A stretch of DNA of 64,000 nucleotides, taken from positions 19,351-83,350 of the forward strand of contig JASANE010018377.1 in NCBI GenBank assembly GCA_030248225.1. Reading direction: 5' to 3'. The notes under the pieces are model-generated. The model was not told the origin of the DNA and searched no databases. It saw only the letters and a list, made by a program, of their open reading frames with translations. The position numbers were made by a program, and so were the translations under genes. This document shows positions 49,105-58,616 of the stretch, piece by piece. The DNA comes from Trileptium ribeirensis (lineage: Eukaryota > Nematoda > Enoplea > Enoplida > Thoracostomopsidae). Each line of letters starts with the position of its first letter. Position 1 is the stretch's first letter.

Positions 49105-49918
49105 CTGGTAAACTTATACATTGAAAAATAGTCAAAATTCAATTTAATTTTATTAATTCTAATGCATCAAATAGTTAATGAATCTCCAGAAGCACTGCAA
49201 ATACGGCCATTAAGACGATCTTCAAACAAATATTTTACAATTTTTAGTTCACGAAAGGTATGTTTGAAAAAAGGTTTTATCAGGTTTTTATCGCAACTTT
49301 AGAGATTCACCTGAAGAAGCAAAAATGAAATGAAACCTAATCCGGAGGGAGCGCAAAGTTTTGACGATTTCATTCGCACTCAACTGTATATATAACCAGT
49401 AAATTTTAAAAGCAATTTTACAATTTGCATTATTGGTTATCAGTTACTACACTGGCAATAAATAAGCGAGTGGAAATAATTCTGACATCTTTCGGTAATA
49501 CGATAAACGTTTGGAACTTTCAAAGGGCATTGAGATTTTCTGTAATATATCTGGTGCCAAAACGGCAGGTTATTATTCTATTCTAACAACTATCAAACAT
49601 ATACTAAAATTATGAAAACCTGTTAAGACACTATTTTGGATATTTTCGAGTGAAATGGGTAAAATAGATACAGTTTTACATTTTAAAATTTAACATTAAT
49701 TTTTCAGGAAGAATAATACGGCATGTGATAATATTTTTAAATATATTTATTTTATATATACTAGATTTAGTCAACAAAAATAATTTCAGATATAATACAA
49801 GTGAATTCGAAATTGATTTTCTTTCAAACCGATTTACGATAGTTAACATTACAGTTTATTATGGTCTAGCTTTTAAAATTCTTTAAATATTTATACAAGC
49901 GTAAATGTTACACTAAGA
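49105..49918 (+). promoter_or_regulatory. Upstream region of the insulin-like gene
   Basis: No upstream coding exon recognised. TTTTTCAG ending at 49,707 is a good nematode-type acceptor, 211 bases before the start codon. It could join a 5' untranslated exon or a spliced leader to the first coding exon. A + strand string near 49,163-49,255 ending CACGAAAG|GTATGT has a strong splice donor and an open frame, but I cannot link it to anything. Confidence 0.35.
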
Positions 49919-52900
49919 ATGCGGCTACTGCAACAGATGTTCGCTATATCACTTTGCTTCTTTGCATTGAGCCGTCATGCAGTTGTAGTCGGAGCTGATG
50001 CCGATAACAAGCAAGAGGAAAAAGAAGTCCTTTGCGGAGAGAAATTAACTAACAGGCTTGCTAGTGTTTGTGAGCACTGCTATCGTGATGACAACGAACC
50101 GGTGGTGTTGAGCCGCAGTAAGCGTCATGACTGGTCGTCGAAACGATCATTAGGTGCAGGTTTGTTTTAAACCCTATACTTAATCTTCATGAAGTTGTTT
50201 GCATTTCAACTAGCGTTGATCAAACTGTTGCCGGCGTGTTAATCACTGAGCTGTGACGACGTTGTTTCCCGGATTCTTAAAGCTCATCACCATGCGAGTG
50301 AATCACACACACGCAGCCAAACGAATGCTACGTAACTAACTGAGCTAACACGTATTATGTTGCTTCAGAACAACTACATAAATCAAAGGTTTAAAGTTCA
50401 TTGCTTTGTGACAAAGGCGGGAAATGGCTGTTTGGCGTTGTGCTAGGGGTAGTATGGCGTTTGAATTGGGAAACGGCAGGTTTGAACCATATATGCTGAA
50501 GATCCGAAGTCTAAGGGTGTAGCTGGGTCCTCAGGGGGTAGGGTCCTTTGGCCTTCCGAGAAAGAGGGCAAGCGGATCGACGGAGGGAGGTCACTGGATG
50601 GAGGGAGTGGGATTGCGGTGCCTCGGCACTGTCAGGGGGTAACTATATGTCAGGAGAGGTAGCCGGTGCCTCCAGTAGTTGTGGAGCGCGGAGTTGGGAC
50701 CTCCAGATGCGGTAACCCAACTACCCACGAAATGATTATAAATCTTAAGGAAATGCACTCGTATGGCCGTTTGGCGTTGGGACCACCTATCAGGGGAGGT
50801 AGCCGATGTCTCAGGGCTGGGGAATAGTACCTCCACATGGGGTAGCCCAACTACCACTATCATCATCTATGTTTTGAACCCTCCTATAGCCAATAATCTT
50901 TCTGAGTAAAATGCTAAAGTCTATTTGACAGAGCGGAGACATCGGTAAAATGCGTAAGAGATCTGTCCTAGACAGAATTTCTTTATTTAAAAACGCTTGT
51001 GCTTCTCAACACCGGGTGCTTATAATACGAAACAGGACGTCAAATACCATCACTCAGTATAAAATTCTTAATAATTATGCATGTTAAATGTATTATATAT
51101 ATATAGAATATCTGTCCAAGGCCCGTCGGCTCAGGGAAGGATAGATTGTTTGGCATGGGGCTTCTTCTCGGGGAGACGCGAAGTCCTCGGGAGAGAACAC
51201 TAAATTCAGGGGGAGCAAATTTCCAATTTCATAGGAACTCATAATTTTCTCCCAATTTCGCTAAAATTTTACCAAATGTTTGTCAGTCGTTTAAAATTGT
51301 CACGTACTGAGAATTCGAGGAGATGTGAATATGACTTGACATCTGAGTGGAGGTTAACACCTTACCACTCCGCCTTTGGACACCAGTGTTAGGGACACCT
51401 AGGGACAGATATATAACTTTTAATTCGAGGAGATGTGAATATGACTTGAGGGGAGTAGGTCCATCAGTGGAGTTAACACCTTACCACTCCGCTTTTGGAC
51501 ACCAATGTTAAGGACACCTAGGGACAGATATATAACTTTTATATGGAGTTGTTATGCTTCTGCCTATTCGCGGCAATAACACAGCCACAGTAGCCGAAGC
51601 ACTGGATGTGGAATTTCAAGGATGTCTTCTGTAGCAATGATAAACTGCGTTAATCAAAATTCCAAGCAAACCGGTGCTATTATCTATACAGTTGGGTTCC
51701 AACAAGATTGTACGACGTTGAAAGGCTTGATGTTTTTATATACTTTGCACTTATATATTTTACGTGTAGTCTTAGTGAAATCCTGATTGTGGATAAAGGT
51801 TAGAGATTGTTTAGCCTTTGCACATACCTTTATTTCTAACAATGTTGGAGACTGTATACTGCGAGACTGAGCTATTACGTAGAATCATGAGTAAGATTTG
51901 TGGAAAGATCAAAAAGCGGACTGAAATAGAAAATATTGTTGTATGAGAATGTTTTGTCTTAAAAAATATAGTTAGAACAGGAGTGGATTCAAGGGGTGCT
52001 GAGGAAGTTGGTATCCTATTTTCGGCGGACGATCCTTTGTGGCGTAGATTCTGCCTAAAATAGTGCTACTTGACACTTGGGACTGTTAAAATGGGCAATA
52101 CAAACAGCCAGCATAGTAAGCCGGACCTTATGCCATTTTGCCTCAAATTCTCCCAATTCTGCCAATTGCACCGAAATTGTCCGCGCGCCTTCGAAGCTGA
52201 ACGTGCGGGTGGGGTGATCATCATTTCTACTTGCTCTGGTGGTATGGTAGATATCAAGTATAAATTAACGTTGAAACAATATCGGTCGTCACCCTCATGA
52301 ATTGCAAAAAATGTCGCTTGCCTGTGAAAATTTTATCACATAATAACTTGTCTTCAGTTTTGGAACATTAAGATGTAAATGTCATAAAATCATGAGATAT
52401 ACTTGTTTATGTTTGAAAAACATAGTTTCCAAAGCATATATTTTTGCAAGTAAAGATATATTGTTGTTGCCATAGGTGTCGAAGGTCCGACGTCTTAGCC
52501 GGCGTGGGGCAGACGGCCGGCGGGAGGTTGTGCTCAGGACCACTTAGGCCAAGAAGGGGCGGTTAATTGTTTTATTTTATCCAAGAACTCAATATTTTCG
52601 ATATTTTGCTAAAATTTTTTCCAATTTTTTCAATTTACTACCCATTTCCTGTATTTTTGTCAATTTTGCCAATTTCCATGCTATATTTCCTGAAGTGCTC
52701 TGAAGGAGAGCAGCTGCGGGGAGGGTGGGGAGGGTGAGAAATCCTAGGGGCTGGGGATTCCGAAGCCTTCAATTGGTGGTGGTAGATTTGTCTTGAGGCG
52801 GTTCGGCCCTTGGAATGGTAACCAGCGACATCTATGCTTGTAGCATATTGAATTAAGTGTTCGTGTACTGTCAATCAAGTGCATTGTATGCGTGTACATT

Positions 52901-53275
52901 AAAATCATTATATCCCTTGCGATATCATTATAACAAGTGTTTCTGAATTACTAAGCCGTTAATCTCTGAATACACACAACTAAAAGGCTGCTGTACTACA
53001 ACTAATCTAATATTTCAGGATCTGCTGGAACGATATGGATACCGGTGACTGAGCAGTTTGTCCAAAATTGGTTTCGTAGTGAAATTTCCATGGAAAACGC
53101 TAGCAATAATACTTTTCCGACAATCGCTGCTGTTGAACCTGACAACGACCAAAGGCGAAAACGAAATAAAAAGATCGTTGAACAATGTTGCAAAAAAAGT
53201 TGTACATACAATACGATTTTGTCTTATTGTTGTCAAAGAATTCGTGACCAAAAACTTCATAGCAATAGCAATTGA
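49919..53275 (+). CDS. Insulin-like peptide precursor, two coding exons
   Basis: Exon 1 is 49,919-50,159 and exon 2 is 53,019-53,275. The donor G|GTTTGT and acceptor ATTTCAG|GA join in phase 1 inside the C-peptide, the classic insulin-gene intron position. The 165-residue product has a signal peptide (residues 1-26, core FAISLCFFAL). The B chain has C39 and C51 exactly 11 residues apart (LCGEKLTNRLASVC), as in insulin. A long connecting peptide carries processing sites RSKR (66-69), SSKR (73-76) and RRKR (126-129). The A chain runs from about I133 (IVEQCCKKSC), with C137-C138-x3-C142-x8-C151, the canonical spacing. Extra cysteines C54 (C-x2-C) and C152 (CC) could make a fourth disulfide, as in many nematode insulins. 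It should be secreted and bind an insulin-receptor-type kinase. It looks intact, and the ATG is the first in frame before the signal peptide. Confidence 0.95.
50160..53018 (+). other. Intron of the insulin-like gene, with repeat insertions
   Basis: 2,859 bp. 50,400-50,880 is GC-rich with two related blocks (shared CAGG(A/G)GAGGTAGCCG(G/A)TG and GGTA(A/G)CCCAACTACC) and looks like an inserted repeat. 51,311-51,541 holds two direct repeats of about 112 bp. 52,480-52,560 is another GC-rich patch, and a T-rich stretch with a G-rich neighbour lies at 52,600-52,740. No conserved exon was seen inside. Confidence 0.85.
51311..51541. repeat. Two ~112-bp direct repeats in the intron
   Basis: Both copies begin AATTCGAGGAGATGTGAATA (near 51,312 and 51,423) and end GGGACAGATATATAACTTTT. 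They share ACACCTTACCACTCCGC, with small indels and substitutions between them. Confidence 0.92.
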
Positions 53276-53290
53276 CATGTTATTGTATAA

Positions 53291-53296
53291 AATAAA
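53291..53296 (+). terminator. Poly(A) signal of the insulin-like gene
   Basis: AATAAA lies 16 bases after the stop codon (53,273-53,275). This implies a very short 3' untranslated region if it is used. Confidence 0.6.
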
Positions 53297-53385
53297 TATT
53301 GATATGTCCCGTTTGAGAAAAAACAAAACACAATGTATTTTCTTCCGGTTTTTCCATTATCACCCCAGCCCGCATTTGCCCAAAA

Positions 53386-53890
53386 ATGGTCAGATTCTGG
53401 AAATTATGGTATTTTTGTGATCCTCGACACCTCCCTTGATGATTTAAACCAAAAAATTATTTTTTTTTTAAATTTTAGATTTTTTCTATTTCTTCGGGTC
53501 CCAAGGGTCCCCCCTCGGGAACACAAAAATTTTTTTTCTTAAAAATTGAATTTTTACCCATCATTCGACGCGGCTTGACGAGCCGGTAAAAGCATCCTAA
53601 GTTATGACCAAAAACCGTTCAATTGCTTAACCTCTTAGCCTCCGATATTTTTGGCCATAACTTAGGATACAGTTACTGCATCTCGTTAAAAATATCACCA
53701 TTCGTGTCAGCTCGTCAAGGCGCGACGAATGGTGGGTAAAAACTCAATTTTTAAGATTTTTTTGGGTTTCCAAGGGGGATTCTTGGGACCCAAAAAAATC
53801 TAAACTTTTAAAAATTCAATTTTTTGGTCGAAATGATCAGAGGATTTCTCGAGGATCACAAAAATACCAAAATTTCCAGAATCTGACCAT
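53386..53890. mobile_element. 505-bp palindromic MITE
   Basis: The ends ATGGTCAGATTCTGGAAATT and AATTTCCAGAATCTGACCAT are perfect inverted repeats, and the pairing continues inward. GATCCTCG pairs with CGAGGATC, GGGTCCCAAG with CTTGGGACCC, CCATAACTTAGGAT with ATCCTAAGTTATG, and ATTCG(A/T)CGC with GCG(A/C)CGAAT. No target duplication is obvious and there is no coding capacity. It starts about 110 bp past the insulin-like gene's stop codon. The T-runs inside the stem would make transcripts fold strongly. Confidence 0.92.
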
Positions 53891-54156
53891 ATCAAATTGT
53901 AATAGCCCAAAACGACGATCATAGAGTTTTTAGACTCCTAAGCTCTGCGCGTTCTATCGTAATTTTATAAACTATATCATACAACTGCGTCCACTAATAC
54001 ATAGGTGTCTATAGGAAAACGGATAACCTGTCAAGCTATAATTGCTGCCTTTATCCGATCTCTTCAACGCTCTAAGTACTTAGAAATTTTTTTAGATTAC
54101 CAACTCTTGGAGCTCGAACATCGTACATGTGAAAAGATCCACGAGCGATCATACAT
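53891..54156. other. No gene recognised
   Basis: Short intergenic stretch between the MITE and the tRNA-like module. Confidence 0.4.
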
Positions 54157-54227
54157 TGGACCAGCCGGGACTCGAACCCGAATCTCTAGCTTGCAAGACT
54201 AGCGCGCTACCGTTACACCACAGTCCC
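54157..54227 (-). tRNA. tRNA-Ala(TGC)-like gene or tRNA-derived SINE head
   Basis: Read on the minus strand: a D-arm GTGT/GCGC with loop AACGGTA, an anticodon stem CTAGT/GCTAG around loop CTTGCAA (anticodon TGC), and a T-arm TCGGG-TTCGAGT-CCCGG. A-box (TGGTGTAACGG) and B-box (GGTTCGAGTCC) are both intact. The acceptor pairs GGGACTG with CTGGTCC, including the G3-U70 wobble that marks alanine tRNAs, but with mismatches at 4-69 and 6-67. The discriminator is A. Because of the mismatches and the duplicated, decayed neighbour, I favour a pseudo-tRNA or SINE head. Confidence 0.6.
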
Positions 54228-54233
54228 CGATCA

Positions 54234-54415
54234 CAACATGTTCAGCTACGCTATATATGCTAGCGTAGTGAGATGCTGCATAACTCCCCAGCGGAGTCGC
54301 GGAGCGATTGTGCGTTGAGCTCTAGCTGTGAGAGACTAGCGCCCCACAATTACACCACAGGCCCTGAGCACAGCGTGTTCAGCTACGCTATATATGCTAG
54401 CGTAGTGAGATGCTA
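54234..54415 (-). repeat. Tandem copy of the tRNA-like module plus hairpin
   Basis: TGTTCAGCTACGCTATATAT (54,239) recurs at 54,376, about 137 bp later, and each copy is followed by GCTAGCGTAGTGAGATGCT. The string itself folds (CTACGCTA with TAGCGTAG). Between the copies, 54,310-54,365 on the minus strand repeats GTGGTGTAA and CTAGAGCTC. That gives a tRNA-like D-arm and anticodon stem, but the T-arm and B-box are lost. Confidence 0.75.
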
Positions 54416-54510
54416 CACATGTATGCTAATGAGCTTCCATCTGGACCGACTACAACTTCAAACAACAATAAGCAAACAGAATATTCTTGCATATATAGCA
54501 AACTTTCCTT

Positions 54511-57500
54511 ATGCATCATTCACAGAGAAGTGCGTGCACGAATTGTACACCGGAAGCTATTGCAACGACCATGTTTTATGGAAATGATATTTCCATGACA
54601 TTACGTTGTTATAAACAAAGTGGCATCAATAGAAAAAGCTAAGAATATTGCTGCTACAATATCGTATGAATGTATTGCACTCTCAATAACACAAGCTAAA
54701 CATTGCTGTCACAATAAAATAGTTTTGTATTGCACTGTTAATAGCGCAAGCTAGAAATATCGCTGCTGCAACAATATTGCCTTCTATTGCATTACAGCAA
54801 CAACGTCGAGCTATTTCTACGTCAAAGGACAACTGCCGTTATTGTTGCAACAATACATTTCTTGCAAACATTGCTGCGACAATAGATTGTTCCAGAGCAT
54901 GGAAGCGACAACTAAAAATATTTTGTGTATTTTGGGTCTACTAAAAACCCGATTTGACTCAACCCAGCAGCATAAATAATGAAAAATCACACTAACCCAG
55001 CTACATAGAGGGGGAATCGTTCTACAAAATGAGCCCAATATCATTCATATAGTTGGAGGGGTTCATACTTTATTTTTTTATTTTAATTTATTATTCATTT
55101 TATTTTGTCTTTATTTTTATGCGTTTATGAATTATAGTACAAGTATAGTACCTTATAGTACAAGTGGGTATGGAGCAGTACCCCTCAGCCCCAGTAGGAG
55201 CCGAAGGCATAGGCGCCGGCTAAGTCCGTCCAACGACTTCCAAGGCCCTCGAACTGACCCTACCTGGTAGGCCGAATGTTCTCGCCAGAATGCAACACAT
55301 CAAAGCTTTATATACTAGTAACTCTATCGAGACTGAAGAACGTAGTGAAGCATAGGTACACCTACGTCTTTTGCGTGCACCGCCAATAGCTCTCGATAGC
55401 AGCAGCTATATGTGGATAATACACAATACCGCACAAGTTAGAACAAAACTAGCACTGGCTATCTGTTTCCCATGTCGGAAAATAGAGGGTGAATCGCTCT
55501 ACAAAATGAGACCAGTATTATTCATATAGTTCGAGGCGTTCATACCATATTTTCATGCGCATCGCCATTTCTCATTTTACGACAAACGAAAACCAACCAG
55601 TAAAAAAATTCGAAAGTTAAAGATAAAAATAACATTGCTTACGTAAAGGGTACTAAAATGGGGTAAAAAACTCATTTCGACTTTTGCCCCGAACCATGGG
55701 GACGCCATATTTCCATACACATGGAACCATGTCACACAGCAAAACCTACACCGGCAATGAGTTTCAAGCACTCAAAACCCCAAAACTGCAGCCACCCATA
55801 ACTCCAGAACCGGACACTTAATCGAAAAACAAAGTAATGCGTATAAGCATTTATCATTTTCCTATAAAATAAAAGCAACAAGAGAAAAAATCCGAATGTT
55901 AAAAAAAGATAAAAATACTCTTGAGGTACTAAAATGGGGTAAAAACACTCATTTTTACTCCTGCAGCACACAATCTTCACTACGTTACATTGCTTTCTGG
56001 AAACGATTTCTTCCACCATCGACCAGGACGGAAATATTTAAAAAATTTTGATCACAATCTTCATGAACATTTATTTTTCTGGCTCAAGGCACCTAGTGCT
56101 TTTCGAATTAATAATCACAGGTGCTGTCACCATGTTCAGCATACCCGAAAACCTATAGACCTCTTCTATCCTTCTAACTAACAACTAACTCGAAAAAATT
56201 CGGTAACGCAATTTTTTTTCAAACAAAAATAGAGTTCGGCAATATTTTTTTTCAAAATAAGAAAGTTGGGTGGTCACTGATCGCAGGTTAAGTTTACTTG
56301 CGCATCAAGAACTAAGATTCTGCGGGTACGCCCCTCCTGGTTAGTTGGGCTTCAAGGTGTAAAACATTTGGTTGCGCACAATCAAAAAAGTATATATGTT
56401 TAGTCTTGTCAATTCTCATAATAAAACTACATGTCAGACAAGTCGGGAAGCACGGGTCAGATTGGACTGAGTCATATATGCACCACGGGGGGTGCGGTGG
56501 ATGACCGGTTCCCCCAGTTATCGCAGCGGTGGTGACCTCTTCAGGGAGGTCCCCCTTCATTTGTAAAATATTTTTATCTTTAACTTTCGAATTTTTTCTC
56601 TGGTTGATTTTATTTCATAATAAAATGATAAATGCCGATGCGCATTTTTTGTTTTTCGATTAATGCTCCGGCTCTGGAGTTATGGGGTTTGAGGTCGAGG
56701 GTATGGCGCCGCCATGGTTCCTCGACCCAAAATTCATATTTTTTCTGACGTCCTGGGTGGCTAAAAAGTTTCACTTGGGGGTTTTCGGGCATGGAAAACT
56801 CATTGCCGGTGTTGGTTTTGCATTGCGACTCATAGTTGAATGGGTACCGGTGCACGGCGCCCCCATAGTTCATCCACCCAAAATTCCTAATTATATTATG
56901 ACATCCTGGGAGGCTGATAGCTTGCACTAGGGGGATTTCCTGCATAGGAAACTGATTGTCAGTGCAAGTTTTGTTCTAACTTGTGCGGTATTGTGTATTA
57001 TATACATATATAGCTGTCATCGAGAGCTATTGGCGATGCACGCGAAAGCCGTAGGTGTACCTATGCTTCACTATGTTCTTCAATCTCGATATAGTTACTA
57101 GTATATATCTTTGATGTGTTGCATTCGGGGAGAACACTCGGCCTCCCAGGTAGGGTCAGCTCGAGGGCCTTGGAAGTCGTTGGACGGATTTAGCCGGCGC
57201 CTATGCGTTCGCCTCCTACTGGGGATGAGGGGTACCGCTCCATACCCCCTTGTTCTATATGGCTATAATATATTATTCTTAAATGCATAAAAATAAAGAC
57301 AAAATGAAATGAACAATAAAATAATAATAAATGAAAATAAAAAATAACGTATGAACCCTCCAACTATATGAATGATATTGAGCTCATTTTGTAGAGCGAT
57401 TCACCCTCTATGTAGCTGGGTTAATGTGATTTTTCATTATTTATCCAGCAGCGATATTTCTAGCTTACGCTATTAACAGTGCAATACAAAACAATTTTAT

Positions 57501-57990
57501 CGTGACAGCAATGTTTAGCTTGTGTTATTGAGAGTGCAATATCATCATACGATATTGTAGCAGCAATATTCTTAGCTTTCGCTATTGATGCCACTTTGTT
57601 TATAACTGTCAACAACAGTTGAATTAGCCAATTGATTTGAATATTTGAATATAGTCATAATTACTATTATCAGTAAAGACGGTGGGTGGTGGAGTTCGGA
57701 AGAAAGGAATGGACATTTTAGGTTTTGATATACATAGGAAAACTGTGACTTTGACTGTTATTGGTTTTTACTAACAATTTAATTTTGCATTCAGGTTATC
57801 AAAATAACCTGAAATATTGAATAGTTTGTTTAGCTCTGGTTACCAAGCAATTTGGTTTAACCCAATCGCACCAACAATTTTTTGCTCAATAACAATGTAA
57901 TGTCATGGCGATATCAATTCCATAAAACATGGTCGTTGCAATAGGTTGCGGAGTGCAATTCGTGCACGCACTTCTCTGTGAATGATGCAT
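54511..57990. mobile_element. Foldback-type inverted structure, ~1-kb arms
   Basis: The left arm 54,511-about 55,460 and right arm about 56,958-57,990 are reverse complements over most of their length. The order from outside in is GAAGTGCGTGCACGAATTG, ~56-bp subrepeats (CAAGCTA..ATTGCTGC), AACCCAGCTACATAGAGGG, AACTATATGAATGATATTG, a GC-rich block with GACTTCCAAGGCC and TACCTGG(T/G)AGG, then GCACAAGTTAGAACAAAACT. The left arm carries about 190 extra bp (54,760-54,950). The 1.5-kb spacer contains its own smaller repeats, including a third copy of the TTCATATAGTT(G/C)GAGG edge at 55,525. Long inverted arms built from subrepeats are the hallmark of Foldback elements. No transposase is visible. 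Confidence 0.8.
55570..56940. repeat. Nested repeats inside the foldback spacer
   Basis: ACTAAAATGGGGTAAAAA followed by ACTCATTT occurs at about 55,650 and 55,930, each downstream of a CGAA(A/T)GTTAAA..AGATAAAAATA string. The complement (TTTTATCTTTAACTTTCGAA) is at about 56,571. AACCTACACCGGCAATGAGT at 55,743 pairs with the complement near 56,800. The spacer is thus itself a partly palindromic mosaic. 56,460-56,560 is a GC-richer patch. No gene recognised. Confidence 0.7.
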
Positions 57991-58616
57991 TATATTGACA
58001 CTTTCGTTGCATTGACACTGGTAATTTCAACGTTGAAATCAAAGCTATTGTTGTGATTTAATCTGAAAGGGCTTTACACACAGCTTGCACTAAGAAGAGG
58101 CATCTATGCCGCAAGTTACCGATTTCAAATCGATCCAGCGGTTACAGCGCTATGTTCAATTAATTACGATTTTTTAGCAGAGTGGTTTTTCCATACTAAG
58201 CAATGCATCAAAAATATGAACAATTTTTCGTAATTTTTAAAGTATGAACCGTAATTATCTCACGAATCTGGAAATACAATTAATTTGTTGATATGTTAGA
58301 TATGTTCAAAAATATTGGAGCAAATCCAATTAATACCAGATTTTCCTTATACTGGCACGAATTATTAGCTACTTTCGTTATAATGACATACCTTCCTTGT
58401 ATTGACACAAGGTAAAATTGTATGCTTTAAGGCATTAAACTGTATGGCATTGCTTGTATACGAAAACTTAGATTTCCTAACCCTTTACTTAAAGCTACTT
58501 TATTGACGGCATTATTATGTACAAACAGATTTAGTATATTTTCTCTAACCCTTTCCTATACTATTTTCCAAAGGGTGCGTTACTGGTAGATGAAGTTTTG
58601 CGGAATTCTAAAATGG
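57991..58616. other. No gene recognised
   Basis: AT-rich sequence between the two foldback structures. Short unrecognised frames only. Confidence 0.4.

Noticed and set aside
49163..49260. Upstream coding exon of the insulin-like gene ending CACGAAAG|GTATGT
   Set aside because: The donor is good, but the insulin-like precursor already has its signal peptide in exon 1, so an added coding exon is unnecessary and unsupported.
53015..53326. 103-codon minus-strand frame opposite exon 2
   Set aside because: Antisense shadow of the insulin-like exon, with no independent features.
53058..53542. Long + frames overlapping exon 2 of the insulin-like gene and the MITE
   Set aside because: They are out of frame with the insulin A chain and run into palindromic repeat DNA. 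The insulin frame explains the conserved cysteines.
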